Source: Streptomyces spororaveus
GTDB taxonomy: Bacteria; Actinomycetota; Actinomycetes; Streptomycetales; Streptomycetaceae
Assembly: GCF_016755875.1 (NCBI RefSeq)
Contig: NZ_BNED01000005.1
Coordinates: 7,701,501-7,765,500 of the forward strand
Length of the DNA stretch: 64,000 nt
Direction of reading: 5' to 3'
A model generated the notes under the pieces. It worked only from the letters and a program-made list of their open reading frames with translations. It was not told the DNA's origin and did no database searches. Below are positions 1 through 9,267 of this stretch, one piece after another. Each line of letters starts with the position of its first letter. The first letter of the stretch is position 1. The position numbers and the translations under genes are program-made.

Positions 1-216
1 ATGGCCGAGGGCCCGGAAGCGGCCCTGCCGCTGGTCGACGCCCTGGCCGCGGAACCGGCCCTGCGCGCCTACCACTTGCTGCCGAGCGTACGGGGAGACC
101 TGCTGGAGCGGCTGGGCCGGACCGAGGAGGCCCGCGCGGAGTTCGAACGGGCGGCCTCCCTCACGCGCAACGCGCGGGAACGCACCCTGCTGCTGGGACG
201 CGCGGCCCGCCTCTGA
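1..216 (+). CDS. C-terminal end of an ECF-type RNA polymerase sigma factor (partial)
   Basis: The reading frame is open at the window edge, so the true start lies outside. The 71 residues match the C-terminal tail of the large ECF sigma factors that carry an extra helical domain after region 4. They show the alternating helix pattern and the closing run around RLGRTEEARAEFERAA followed by ARERTLLLGRAARL, which is typical of these proteins' ends. Only this tail is visible: no region 2 or region 4 residues are present. A TPR-containing protein is the main alternative, because the segment reads like one degenerate TPR helix pair. No terminator is obvious before the next, convergent gene. Confidence 0.6.
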   Translation: MAEGPEAALPLVDALAAEPALRAYHLLPSVRGDLLERLGRTEEARAEFERAASLTRNARERTLLLGRAARL

Positions 217-342
217 GAGGCGCGACGGTCCGAGGACGGCCACGGATCCGCCCCCCTCGCCGACCCGCGTCCTGGCCCGGATCCTCCTCGGCCTCCCGAC
301 CCGCGCGGGCCCGCTCGTCCTCCTCGGCCACCGGGCTGTGGC

Positions 343-1821
343 TCAGCCGAGGCGGGCGAAGCCGGCGACGTCCAGCGGGGTCCCTACGGGCCGCCGCGGC
401 GCGGTCAGCGCGACGGGCCTGCGGAATCCGCCGGACCGGGTGATCTCCTGCACGGTGAGGCGCAGTGCCTCCTGGAAGTCGCCCATGGTCCGGCGGGCCG
501 CCGGGGTGTCGACGTAGAGGGAGTTCATGTGCAGCCCCTCCGTGTCCCGCTGGAACCACGAACAGGCCCCGTTGGCGCGCGCCGACCACACGTGGGTGGT
601 GGGCCGCCACTCGTCGTGGCGCTCGGCTCCGGGGCACTTGCGCATGTCGATGTACGAGAAGAAGTTCACCGGATACGGCCAGGAACGGGCCGCGAACTCC
701 TCGGGTGCCAGCAACTCCCAGGCCCGCACGAACGGCACGTCGAGATGGCTCATCATCTCGCTGAAGCCGGCCCGGACGGAGGACATGACCTGGGCGAAGT
801 CCCGGCCGGGCGAGGCGTCGAACTCGATGGGCAGGGTGTTGACGAACCAGCCCACCGAATGCGCCCAGGTCTCCCGGCCACGCTCGCTGACCGGCATCAG
901 GCCGCGGTAGACGCCCGGGCCGCCGGCCTCGCGCAGACAGACCGCGACCGAGGCGAGCACCCCCATGAACGGCTTGCCGTCGGCCGCCAGACACGTCTTC
1001 TCGAACACCTCGGCCTCGGCGGCGTCCAGGAGGGTGGAGGCCTCGTTGACGATCGGGTACATCCGGCCCGGCTCGACCCCCAGGTCGAGGGGGAAGCGCG
1101 GGAAGAACTCACCGGCCTGCCCCATGAACGCCTTCCAGTAGTGCAGGCGTTCGTCGCGGGCGTCGATGGACAGGTAGCGGCGGCGCTGTTCCTCGGCGAA
1201 GTCGAGGTAGCTGGGGGCGGGCGGCAGTTCGACGTCCTCGCCGCGGCACAGGGCCTCGTAGCCCATCGACACCTCGCGGGCCACGATCGGCATCGACATG
1301 CCGTCGCAGACGATGTGGTCGAAGGCGAGGTAGACCGTCGCGGAGTCCTCGCGCACCACCGCACCCATGACGAACAGCGGCCAGGAGAGGGTGTCGATGC
1401 TCCGCTTGAACCGCTCGACGAGGAATCCGCGCAGCAGGTCGGAGGTCTCGAACGCGCCCACCTGCCGGGGCTCGAGGGACAGTCCGGCGGGGTCGAACGG
1501 CTCACAGGCCACCTCGCCCGCCAGACGGCGGAACGCGCACCGCAGGACCTCGTGCCGCTGCACGAAGGAGAGCAGGGACTGCGCCAGGGCCTGCTCGTCC
1601 AGCGGACCGGCCACCTCGAAGGTCACCGCGACCCAGGACGCGACCGGGTCGTCGGCGGCCCTGCTCTCCTCGGCGACGGTGAAGTGCTTGTCCTGGTTGA
1701 ACGATGCCTTCCTGCCCACCGGGTCACCCGTGTCGGCGGCCTCCGCCGCCGTGGACCCGAGCCGCCACTCCACCACACGGCCGGGTGCCATGTGGTGCAT
1801 CTCCAGAGGAAACTGCCGCAT
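343..1821 (-). CDS. Stand-alone condensation-fold acyltransferase
   Basis: A 492-residue protein of the CoA-dependent acyltransferase/NRPS condensation superfamily. The active-site motif appears as DHIVCDG near residues 168-174. The second histidine, the catalytic one of HHxxxDG, and the DG are kept, while the first H is D, as is common in PapA-like free-standing enzymes. A partner motif near the C-terminus (NFFSYIDMR) fits the solvent-channel strand of the fold. I chose the ATG at 1821 because GAAGGG lies about 9 nt upstream; a TTG at 1848 is in frame but has no ribosome site. There is no carrier protein or NRPS module beside it, so the acyl donor and acceptor are unknown. Such enzymes esterify or amidate lipids, glycans or natural products. 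Confidence 0.75.
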   Translation of the reverse strand: MRQFPLEMHHMAPGRVVEWRLGSTAAEAADTGDPVGRKASFNQDKHFTVAEESRAADDPVASWVAVTFEVAGPLDEQALAQSLLSFVQRHEVLRCAFRRLAGEVACEPFDPAGLSLEPRQVGAFETSDLLRGFLVERFKRSIDTLSWPLFVMGAVVREDSATVYLAFDHIVCDGMSMPIVAREVSMGYEALCRGEDVELPPAPSYLDFAEEQRRRYLSIDARDERLHYWKAFMGQAGEFFPRFPLDLGVEPGRMYPIVNEASTLLDAAEAEVFEKTCLAADGKPFMGVLASVAVCLREAGGPGVYRGLMPVSERGRETWAHSVGWFVNTLPIEFDASPGRDFAQVMSSVRAGFSEMMSHLDVPFVRAWELLAPEEFAARSWPYPVNFFSYIDMRKCPGAERHDEWRPTTHVWSARANGACSWFQRDTEGLHMNSLYVDTPAARRTMGDFQEALRLTVQEITRSGGFRRPVALTAPRRPVGTPLDVAGFARLG

Positions 1822-2018
1822 TCCGTCATCCCTTCGCCCCCGAGTCAACCCCCAGGCCCTAACGACCTCCGGCCCGGGGAGGTGACGAATTCGCTCGGGC
1901 CGGGCCGGGGTGGGGGTGTCGGCGGGCGTTCACGGGGAGTTCAGGCGGACGGCGTCAGAGGCACGGCCCCTGTTCGGTGTGCAGGGCCGAAGCGATCGTC
2001 ATCCCGGCCGACGGACGG

Positions 2019-3362
2019 TCAGGGCACCAGCTCCACCATCACGGCACGCGGCAGCGAGGGGTTGCCCGCCGCTTCCTCCGCCACCCATCGGTCCTCGTCG
2101 GCGAGCAGCCCGGTGATGGCCTCGGGCGGCAGCGCCGGGTGGGCGGCGGCCAGCGGCCGGGACGTCCGGTCCGCCAGGCAGGCGAGCAGGGCCGGGCCGG
2201 TCGCGTGGGGGTGCTTGGCGACCTCCTTCAGCGCCCTCCGTACCCCCGGCCGATGCTGCGTCAGGTGCTCCAGCAGGGCACCGGACGCGTCCGGGTTGGC
2301 GGCCACCGCGGCGAGGACCTGCACCCCGTGCCGCGCGACCATGGCGCGCAGCAGCTCCTCGGACAGGCCCGGGTGCGCAGCGACGGCCCTGACCACGGAC
2401 GCGGCCGGATCGACCGCCAGCGCGTCACGCAGATGCGCGGGCAGGTCGCGCCGCTGCGCCACGAGCATCCGTACGGCCGCGTGGCGGGACCCGGCCAGCT
2501 CGGTGAGTTCGGCGGGGGTGGCGGCGGCGACCCGGGGCAGCGGGTTCCAGGCGGCCCGGTCGCCGACGACCAGCTCGGTCAGCAGATCGAGCGGCGCGCG
2601 CGGATGCTCCGCGACGGCGCGCCGTACCTCGATCTCCGGATCGGCGGCCAGGACGCGGATCAGCTCCTGGCCGATCCCGGGGTTGCGCGCGTACGCGGCC
2701 CGGACCCCGTCATTCGGGTCGGCGGCCAGTCGGGCGTAGAGCGCCTGTGGCAGATCGGTGCGCTCGGACAGCGCCCATTGCAGGGGAAGTTCGGGGTCCT
2801 CGGCCAGGGCGAGGACGGCTTCGAGCGGGGTGGTGGGATTGAACGCCACCGCGATGCGGACCCGGGGGTCCGGGTGGCGGGCGAGGCGGGCGGTGACGGG
2901 TGAATCCGTCCAGCGGGCCACTTCCTCCACCACCTCCACATCCGGGTCGGCGGCGAGCAGGTCCACGACGTCGGACGGCAGGCCGGGGCAGGAGGCCAGC
3001 TTCCAGCGGATCCCGGAGTCCGGGTGCGCCGCGAGGAGGCGGGGCCATTCGGGGTGCCCGCGGCCCTCGTCGATCAGGGCGACGGCCGCGTACGGCCAGG
3101 ACATGGGATCCACGTCGGCGGCGGTGAGCGTCCCCCTGTAGGCGAGGGGCACCGCGGTGCTCCTCGCGTACGCGGCGAGCGCCAGCACCTGGTCGCGGCG
3201 CAGACCGGTGCGGCCGGTCAGATCGTGGAGCAGCTCGTCGGCGTAGTCCCGTTCGGTGTCGGGCCCGGTGCCCGCCTCCTCCAGCGCGCGCGTCAGCAGT
3301 CGGTCGACCAGTTCGGGCGGCAGCGCCGGATTGGCGGCCAGTCCGCAGAGGAGGTGGTTCAA
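2019..3362 (-). CDS. Leucine-rich-repeat-variant (LRV) protein
   Basis: About 447 residues built almost entirely from short helical repeats of the form (L)AADPxxxVRxAVAxHPxxPxxLL, for example LAADPEIEVRRAVAEHP. This is the LRV/ARM-like solenoid seen in many actinobacterial proteins of unknown role. No signal peptide or membrane segment is visible. The start is a TTG at 3362, overlapping the TGA stop of the upstream LysR gene (TTGA overlap), so the two are probably translationally coupled. The longer open frame upstream reads through the LysR gene and has no repeat character. A protein-protein scaffold is the likely role; no enzyme motif is present. A decayed relative sits at 44281-44535. Confidence 0.7.
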   Translation of the reverse strand: MNHLLCGLAANPALPPELVDRLLTRALEEAGTGPDTERDYADELLHDLTGRTGLRRDQVLALAAYARSTAVPLAYRGTLTAADVDPMSWPYAAVALIDEGRGHPEWPRLLAAHPDSGIRWKLASCPGLPSDVVDLLAADPDVEVVEEVARWTDSPVTARLARHPDPRVRIAVAFNPTTPLEAVLALAEDPELPLQWALSERTDLPQALYARLAADPNDGVRAAYARNPGIGQELIRVLAADPEIEVRRAVAEHPRAPLDLLTELVVGDRAAWNPLPRVAAATPAELTELAGSRHAAVRMLVAQRRDLPAHLRDALAVDPAASVVRAVAAHPGLSEELLRAMVARHGVQVLAAVAANPDASGALLEHLTQHRPGVRRALKEVAKHPHATGPALLACLADRTSRPLAAAHPALPPEAITGLLADEDRWVAEEAAGNPSLPRAVMVELVP

Positions 3363-4282
3363 GGGCGCTCTCCGGCCGGTGTGCGGGGCGAGGCGGCTGC
3401 AGCGGTCAGAGCGGCGGCCAACGCCCGGGTGTGGGGGTGCGGGCGTCGCCGCCGGGGGAGGACCAGCCCGATGTGCCGCGCGGGACGCGGGGGTTCGATG
3501 CGGACCGCGGTCGACTCCCCGGTCGGGGAGAGCGAGACGTGCGGGACCAGGGAGACCCCGACCCCTGCCGCGACCAGGGTCTGCGCGAAGAAGTAGTCGG
3601 TGGTGGAGGCCGCCACCCGGAGGTCGAATCCGGCGAGCTCCGCGTACCGGCGCAGGAAGGCCTCCGTCCTGAGGCAGCCCAGCACCCAGCGGTCGGCCCC
3701 CAGTTCGGCCAGGTCCACCGAGGGCCGGTCCGCGAGGCGGTGGCCGGGCGGCAGCACCAGCCACAGCGGATCCTCCATCAGCGGAACCCAGTCGAGCCCC
3801 GGGCGCTCACCCGGGCGCACCGGCGGCGGTCCGTCGAAGCGGTAGGCCAGTGCGAGATCGGCCGCGCCGGCGCGCACCATCGCCGCCGCGCCGTCCGGCT
3901 CGCTCTCCAGCACCGTCAGTTCCACCTCCGGATGCGCCTCCACGAACCCGGTCAGCGCCGCCGGCAGCAGGTGCCGGCCCCCGCTGGTGAAGGTGGCGAC
4001 GGTGAGGCGCGGCCGCTCCGCCGTGAGCCGGTCGATGGCGTGGCGGACCTGGTCCAGTTCGGCGGATATGGACTCGGCCGCCTCGACCAGCAGCCGTCCG
4101 GGTTCGGTGAGGGTGACCCCGCGCGTGCTGCGCACCGCGACCGGGTGGCCGACCGCGCGCTCCAGGGCCGCGATGTGCTGCGAGACGGCCGACGGTGTCA
4201 ACAGCAGGGCACCCGCGGCCCGGTTGAAGCTGCCGTGCTCGGCCACCGCCCGGAGGACGCGCAGCCGGTGCACATCGATCAT
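3359..4282 (-). CDS. LysR-family transcriptional regulator
   Basis: A 307-residue protein with the standard N-terminal winged HTH (residues 1-60, FNRAAGALLLTPSAVSQHIAALE) followed by a type-2 periplasmic-binding-like effector domain with the usual hinge. Length and order match the family. The ATG start is preceded by AAGGAAAA. It is divergent from the epimerase at 4355 with only 72 bp between start codons, the classic arrangement for a LysR protein controlling its neighbour and itself. It also overlaps the LRV gene downstream. The effector is unknown. An extra run of arginines and histidines near residue 290 is of no clear meaning. Confidence 0.9.
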   Translation of the reverse strand: MIDVHRLRVLRAVAEHGSFNRAAGALLLTPSAVSQHIAALERAVGHPVAVRSTRGVTLTEPGRLLVEAAESISAELDQVRHAIDRLTAERPRLTVATFTSGGRHLLPAALTGFVEAHPEVELTVLESEPDGAAAMVRAGAADLALAYRFDGPPPVRPGERPGLDWVPLMEDPLWLVLPPGHRLADRPSVDLAELGADRWVLGCLRTEAFLRRYAELAGFDLRVAASTTDYFFAQTLVAAGVGVSLVPHVSLSPTGESTAVRIEPPRPARHIGLVLPRRRRPHPHTRALAAALTAAAASPRTPAGERP

Positions 4283-4354
4283 CAGTTTTCCTTACGATCC
4301 GTTCAGCGGCTGGTCGGTTCCGCTGGAGGACCATACAGCGGCACAGTCGCACGC

Positions 4355-5284
4355 ATGAAGCGAATTCTTGTCGTCGGCGGCAGCCGGTACTTCGGAAAGA
4401 CCCTGGTCACCCGGGCGCGCGAGGCGGGGGACGAGGTGACCGTCCTCAACCGGGGCTCCGGCGCACCACCTCGCGGTGTGGAGCGCCTGGTCGCCGACCG
4501 CGACGACGAGGAAGCGCTGCGGGCGGCGCTGGGCGGGCGCGACTTCGACGTGGTCGTGGACCAGGTCTGCTACACACCGCTCCAGGCCGCCGTCGCCCGG
4601 CGGGTGTTCGCCGGGCGGACCGGGCGCTACGTCATGACTTCGACGATGGAGGTCTACGACCCGGCCACGCTCCCCGCCGGTCCTGCCGACCCCGACCCCG
4701 TTCCGGTCACCGAGGCTTCGCTCGACCCCGCGCGGCTGCCGCTCGCGGCGGCGGCGGTCCGTACGTCCGGGCCCCGGCCCGCGTACGTCTACGCCGAGGG
4801 AAAGCGGCAGGCCGAGGCCGTCTTCCTGCGGGACCCGGTATTCCCGTACGTCAGCGTGCGCGCCGCGCACGTCCTCGGCGGCGGCCCGGCGGAGTTCACC
4901 GGGCGGCTCGCGCACTACGTGGAGCGGATCGGCGCCGGGACCCCCGTCGACGTCCACGAAGCCCCGTACGCCACCTCGTTCATCCATCACCACGAGATGG
5001 CCGGATTCCTGCAGTGGGCGGCGGACGAGACCTTCACCGGGCCCGTCAACGCCGCCTCGCACGGCGCGACCGACGTGATCGCGCTCTGCGAGGCGGTCGC
5101 GGCGCGGGCCGGGAGGCGGCCGCGGTACCGGGTGGTCGGGCCGGGGGCCGCCGCCTCGCCCTTCTCCTTCGACCGCGCCTACGCCCTGGACAGCGGCCGG
5201 GCCTCGGCCCTGGGCTTCGGCTTCGGCCGCGTCGCCGACTGGCTGCCCGGGGCGATCGACGAGGTCCCGCGCGCCGCGGGCTGA
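4355..5284 (+). CDS. NAD(P)-dependent epimerase/dehydratase (extended SDR)
   Basis: A 309-residue Rossmann-fold protein beginning KRILVVGGSRYFGKTLV, with a glycine-rich dinucleotide loop at residues 8-14. A YxxxK catalytic pair (YAEGK) follows mid-protein. The sequence is closest to the atypical SDR group that includes CSP41-like and isoflavone-reductase-like proteins. The start was set at the ATG opening the Rossmann strand; the much longer upstream open frame is antisense to the LysR gene. It is divergent from LysR, which probably regulates it, and convergent with the GntR gene 5 bp downstream. The substrate, probably a sugar nucleotide or a small carbonyl, cannot be read from the sequence. 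Confidence 0.85.
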   Translation: MKRILVVGGSRYFGKTLVTRAREAGDEVTVLNRGSGAPPRGVERLVADRDDEEALRAALGGRDFDVVVDQVCYTPLQAAVARRVFAGRTGRYVMTSTMEVYDPATLPAGPADPDPVPVTEASLDPARLPLAAAAVRTSGPRPAYVYAEGKRQAEAVFLRDPVFPYVSVRAAHVLGGGPAEFTGRLAHYVERIGAGTPVDVHEAPYATSFIHHHEMAGFLQWAADETFTGPVNAASHGATDVIALCEAVAARAGRRPRYRVVGPGAAASPFSFDRAYALDSGRASALGFGFGRVADWLPGAIDEVPRAAG

Positions 5285-5289
5285 CGGGG

Positions 5290-6048
5290 TCACTGGTCTC
5301 CGACGCGCCGCTCCAAGGGAGTTGCTACCGAAGAGTTGCTCACACTGAAGGTCACGCTGCCGGCCCGGTAGCGGTCGTCGGACCACTCGATCGGGCGGCC
5401 GGTGGCCGTGGCGGAGACGTGCCGCTGGCGCAGCAGCGGGCTACCGCGCCGGATCTGGAGCAGCCGGGCGTCCTCGCTGCCGGCCGGAAGCGCGTCGATG
5501 AGGTGCTCTCCGTAGTGGGCGGTGACCCCCGAGCCCTCGGCCAGACTGTCCATGACGGAGCGGCAGTCCACCGGCAGCGCCTCGACGGCCGCCGCGACCC
5601 AGTCGGCGTAGGCGGTCCGCTCCACCATGGTCGGCTCCCCGTCGAGCAGCCGCAGCCGCAGGACGGCCAGGATCTCCGTGCCCGGGGCCAGCGCGAGCCG
5701 GTCCGCCTCCTCGGCCGTCGCGGGCCTGCGGGCGCGGGACAGGAAGCGGCTGGCGGCCCGGTGCCCGAGCCCCTCGGCCCACTGGGCGAAGCTGTTCAGC
5801 TCGCCGAAGCTGTGCCGGCGCTCCCGGCGCAGGACGATGCGCCGCGCGCCCTGGCGGGAACCGATCAGACCCTCCGCGGCGAGGGTGGCGACGGCCTGGC
5901 GGACCGTCCCGCGCGATGCGGACCAGCGCGTCGCCAGGTCGCTCTCCGAGGGCAGGTGCGCCCCCACCGGGAGCTCGCCCGAGAGGATCGCCCGCCGCAG
6001 CGCCTCGGCGATCTCCAGGTACCTGGCCGTGCCCGCGCTCGTACTCAT
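5290..6048 (-). CDS. GntR/HutC-family transcriptional regulator
   Basis: A 252-residue regulator. The N-terminal GntR winged helix (residues 8-75) contains YLEIAEALRRAILSGELPVG and the LPSESDLATRWSASRGTVRQA helix-turn-helix. The C-terminal part is a UTRA ligand domain (HSFGELNSFAQW, then REDILAV-like strands), which places it in the HutC subfamily. The ATG at 6048 follows GGCGGAAGGC. It is divergent from the ABC importer operon at 6281. A perfect inverted repeat at 6237-6252 in the shared intergenic region is the likely operator. In phosphonate-uptake systems of this layout the regulator senses the imported compound. Confidence 0.9.
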   Translation of the reverse strand: MSTSAGTARYLEIAEALRRAILSGELPVGAHLPSESDLATRWSASRGTVRQAVATLAAEGLIGSRQGARRIVLRRERRHSFGELNSFAQWAEGLGHRAASRFLSRARRPATAEEADRLALAPGTEILAVLRLRLLDGEPTMVERTAYADWVAAAVEALPVDCRSVMDSLAEGSGVTAHYGEHLIDALPAGSEDARLLQIRRGSPLLRQRHVSATATGRPIEWSDDRYRAGSVTFSVSNSSVATPLERRVGDQ

Positions 6049-6236
6049 GCCTTCCGCCCCCTGTTCGCCGTGTGCCGGCGGTGCTGTGCCGCAACCGCCG
6101 TGCACCGTCTCACATGATCATTCCAACAGGTTCTGTCACGGCTTCTTCCGGTCATTCTTCTCTCTTCGTCGAGCCGTGCTCCCGGAGACAGGCGCCGTTC
6201 ACCGTCCGTACAGCGGGCCCGGGCGAACTGGAGCCA

Positions 6237-6252
6237 ACTTGTTCAGACAAGT
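6237..6252. promoter_or_regulatory. Probable GntR operator palindrome
   Basis: ACTTGT, four spacer bases, then ACAAGT form a perfect 6-4-6 inverted repeat. It lies 29 bp before the start codon of the importer operon and in the gap shared with the divergent HutC-type regulator. Size and symmetry fit a HutC-family site. Binding by that regulator is inferred from position. Confidence 0.55.
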
Positions 6253-6280
6253 GAACCCATCCTCGTCTCTGGGAGAGACC

Positions 6281-7444
6281 GTGCTCAGTTCCTCCGCCCG
6301 TCGCGGTGCGGCCGTTCTGCTCAGCGCCGCCGTACTCACCACACTCAGCGCGTGCGGTGCCGCACCCGACCCGAAGTCCGGCGGCGCCGACGGCGCCAAG
6401 AACGGCGTGCAGCCGGGCGCCGCGACCTCGGTCGCCGACTTCGGCTCCTTGGAGGCCCTCGCCGCCGCCGCGCAGAAGGAGGGCGAGCTCAACGTGATCG
6501 CGCTCCCGCCGGACTGGGCGAACTACGGCGAGATCATCAAGGCCTTCGAGGCCAAGTACAAGATCAAGGTGAACAGCGAGAACCCGGACGCATCCAGCTC
6601 CGACGAGATCGCCGCCGTCAAGTCCCGCAAGGGCCAGAAGCGCGCCCCCGACGTCCTGGACCTCGGGATCGCCTTCGCCCGCAGCGGCGCGGCCGAGAAC
6701 CTCTTCGCCCCCTACAAGGTCACCGCCTGGGACAAGATCCCCGCCGCCCAGAAGGACGCCGACGGCCGCTGGACCAACGACTACGGCGGCTACGTCTCCA
6801 TCGGCTGCGACGCCGCCCGCATCACCACCTGCCCGCAGACCTTCGCCGATCTCCTCAAGCCCGAGTACAAGGGCAAGGTCGCCCTCAACGGCAACCCCAC
6901 CAAGTCCGGCTCGGCCTTCGGCGGCGTCTACGCGGCCGCCCTCGCCAACAAGGGCTCCTTCGCCGACATCCAGCCCGGCATCGACTTCTTCGGCCAGCTG
7001 AAGAAGTCCGGGAACTTCATCCCGGTCGAGTCCACCCCGGCCACCGTCGAGAAGGGCGAGACGCCCATCTCCATCGACTGGGACTACCTGAACGCCGGCT
7101 ACGCCGACCAGTTCAAGGGCAAGGGCGTCGACTGGAAGGTCGCCGTCCCCACCGACGGCGTCTACGCCCAGTACTACTCGCAGGCCGTCAACAAGGACGC
7201 CCCCCACCCGGCGGCCGCCCGCCTGTGGCTGGAGTTCCTCTACGGTCCCGAGGGCCAGAACCTGTGGCTCAAGGGATACGCCCGCCCGGTCCTGCTCCCC
7301 GGGATGACCCAGGACGGCACCGCCGACCAGGCCGCCGTCGCCAAGCTCCCGCAGGTCCAGGGCACCCCGGCCTTCCCCGCCTCCGAGGAGCTCGACAAGG
7401 CCAAGGCCATCCTCGCCGAGAAGTGGGACAAGGCCCTCTCCTGA
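6281..7444 (+). CDS. ABC importer substrate-binding lipoprotein
   Basis: A 387-residue extracellular solute-binding protein of the iron/phosphonate/small-anion class. A lipoprotein signal precedes a lipobox ending LSAC near residue 26, so the mature protein is anchored outside the membrane. The bilobal fold is evident, for example ELNVIALPPDWANYGEIIKA. The GTG at 6281 is used because GGGAGAG sits just upstream; a GTG at 6251 is in frame but overlaps the operator. The stop overlaps the next ATG (TGATG). The layout (HutC regulator, binding protein, two permeases, ATPase, HAD hydrolase) resembles 2-aminoethylphosphonate uptake operons, but the ligand is not proven. Confidence 0.88.
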   Translation: MLSSSARRGAAVLLSAAVLTTLSACGAAPDPKSGGADGAKNGVQPGAATSVADFGSLEALAAAAQKEGELNVIALPPDWANYGEIIKAFEAKYKIKVNSENPDASSSDEIAAVKSRKGQKRAPDVLDLGIAFARSGAAENLFAPYKVTAWDKIPAAQKDADGRWTNDYGGYVSIGCDAARITTCPQTFADLLKPEYKGKVALNGNPTKSGSAFGGVYAAALANKGSFADIQPGIDFFGQLKKSGNFIPVESTPATVEKGETPISIDWDYLNAGYADQFKGKGVDWKVAVPTDGVYAQYYSQAVNKDAPHPAAARLWLEFLYGPEGQNLWLKGYARPVLLPGMTQDGTADQAAVAKLPQVQGTPAFPASEELDKAKAILAEKWDKALS

Positions 7445-8334
7445 TGTCCTCCACCACCGACCCCCGCGCCGCCGACGGCACCCGCCGCCGGCGGCGCGGC
7501 CCGCGCACCTGGCTCGCGACCCTCCCGCTGCTCGCCTTCACCGGACTCTGCTTCGGCATCCCGCTCGGCGCCATGGCCTACGGCGCGGTCACCCGCACCG
7601 ACCCGGCGAGCGGCGCCACCCGGGTCACCGGCGAGCACCTCGCGCGCTCCCTCCAGGGCCCCTACCTCGACTCCCTCATCGGCAGCGTCCAGCTCTCCGC
7701 CCTCACCGCACTCGTCGGCGGCGTCCTGGGCGTGGTGATCGCCCAGGCCGTGGTCACCTCCCGCTCGGCGGGCCTGCGCAGCGCCGCGCTGACCGCCTCC
7801 GGGGTGCTCGCCAACTTCGGCGGCGTCCCCCTCGCGTTCGCCTTCATCGCCACCGTGGGCATCTCCGGCGTCGTCACCCGGCTCGCCGACCTCACCGACC
7901 TCGGCTGGAACCTGTACTCCTTCACCGGTCTCACCGTGGTCTACCTGTACTTCCTGATCCCGCTGATGGTGCTGGTGATCGCCCCGGCGCTGGACGGACT
8001 GCGCCCGCAGTGGCGCGAGGCCGCGCAGAACAGCGGGGCCACCGGACGGCAGTTCTGGCGCCATGTCGGCCTGCCCGTGCTCGCGCCCTCCCTGCTCGGC
8101 GGGTTCGTGCTGCTCTTCGGGACCGCCTTCGCCGCCCACGCCACGGCCGCGGCCCTCGTCGGAGGCTCCGTCCCCCTGGTCACGCTCAAGATCGCGGACG
8201 CGCTGTCCGGGAACGTGCTCACCGGCCAGGAGAACGTGGCGCTCGCCCTCGGCCTCGACATGATCCTGATCGCCGGCCTGGTCATGGCGGTCTACCTGCC
8301 CCTCCAGCGACGGAGCGCCCGATGGCTGCGATGA
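7444..8334 (+). CDS. ABC transporter permease (first)
   Basis: A 296-residue integral membrane protein with about six transmembrane helices. It has a conserved EAA-type loop near WREAAQNSGATGRQFWRHV that contacts the ATPase. The cytoplasmic N-terminus is rich in arginine and has no cleaved signal. The start codon overlaps the stop of the binding-protein gene, and its own end overlaps the second permease, so all are co-translated. It is the first half of the heterodimeric channel of the importer. Confidence 0.88.
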   Translation: MSSTTDPRAADGTRRRRRGPRTWLATLPLLAFTGLCFGIPLGAMAYGAVTRTDPASGATRVTGEHLARSLQGPYLDSLIGSVQLSALTALVGGVLGVVIAQAVVTSRSAGLRSAALTASGVLANFGGVPLAFAFIATVGISGVVTRLADLTDLGWNLYSFTGLTVVYLYFLIPLMVLVIAPALDGLRPQWREAAQNSGATGRQFWRHVGLPVLAPSLLGGFVLLFGTAFAAHATAAALVGGSVPLVTLKIADALSGNVLTGQENVALALGLDMILIAGLVMAVYLPLQRRSARWLR

Positions 8335-9263
8335 CCCCGACCACCCGGTACTCCGACGGCGCCCGGGACACGGGGGAACCGGACGCCGGAGCCCCGGCGC
8401 GCACCCCGGCCCGCCGGCCCCGCCGGCCCCGCCCCGGGATCTGGCGCGGCGCCGTCCTCGCCCTCACCGGCGCCTACTTCCTCGTCCCGCTCGTCGCCTC
8501 GTTCGTGTTCACCGTGCACGTGCCCGGCCGGGGCATCACCTTCGAGGCGTACACCGAGCTGCTCTCCGCCGACGGCTTCACCGAGAGCCTGCTGCTCTCC
8601 CTCGGCCTCGCCGCCGCGACCATCGCCCTGTCGCTGCTGCTCGCCGTGCCCGCGCTGGTGGCCGTACGCATCGGCTCACCGCGGCTGCGCCCGGTCGTCG
8701 AGGTCATGTGCATGCTGCCACTGGTGGTGCCGCCGATCGCCCTGGTCACCGGCATCACCACCGTGCTGCGCTGGGGGCCCGAACACCTGTCGCGCACCCC
8801 GCTCTACCAGACCTTCATCGCCGTCCAGAACGAGAAGTTCCCCGTCGTCCTGGTCCTCGCCTACACGGTCCTGGCGCTCCCCTTCGTCTACCGCTCGCTC
8901 GACGCGGGCCTGCGCGCCGTCGACGTCCCCACCCTGGCCGAGGCCGCCCGCAGCTGCGGCGCGAGCTGGCCGTACGTCGTCCTGCGCGTGCTGCTGCCGA
9001 ACCTGCGGGCCTCGCTCGCCGGCGCCGCCTTCCTCACCCTGGCGCTGGTGCTCGGCGAGTTCACCATCGCCTCCCTCCTCGGGTTCCGGCCCTTCGCCGT
9101 GTGGATCGTCTCGATCTCCGGAGCCCAGGCCCGGATGTCGGTGGCCGTCTCCATCCTCAGCCTGCTGATCACCTGGCTCCTGCTGATCGCCCTCTCCCGG
9201 GCCGGGACCACCCCCTCCACCGCCGCGGCCGCACCCGCCACCACCTCCCGCAAGGAGCCCTGA
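8322..9263 (+). CDS. ABC transporter permease (second)
   Basis: A 313-residue six-helix inner-membrane permease. The EAA loop is LAEAARSCGASWPYVVLRVL. The start is either the ATG at 8322 or the in-frame ATG at 8331, which forms an ATGA overlap with the previous gene's stop. The N-terminal 40 residues are proline/arginine-rich and cytoplasmic. It is the partner of the permease at 7444 and is followed after 4 bp by the ATPase gene. Confidence 0.87.
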   Translation: MAAMTPTTRYSDGARDTGEPDAGAPARTPARRPRRPRPGIWRGAVLALTGAYFLVPLVASFVFTVHVPGRGITFEAYTELLSADGFTESLLLSLGLAAATIALSLLLAVPALVAVRIGSPRLRPVVEVMCMLPLVVPPIALVTGITTVLRWGPEHLSRTPLYQTFIAVQNEKFPVVLVLAYTVLALPFVYRSLDAGLRAVDVPTLAEAARSCGASWPYVVLRVLLPNLRASLAGAAFLTLALVLGEFTIASLLGFRPFAVWIVSISGAQARMSVAVSILSLLITWLLLIALSRAGTTPSTAAAAPATTSRKEP

Positions 9264-9267
9264 GCCC

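Noticed and set aside
529..2739. Long plus-strand open frame of 736 codons
   Set aside because: It is antisense to the condensation and LRV genes. The translation is His/Arg/Gly-rich without any motif, which is typical of shadow frames in high-GC DNA.
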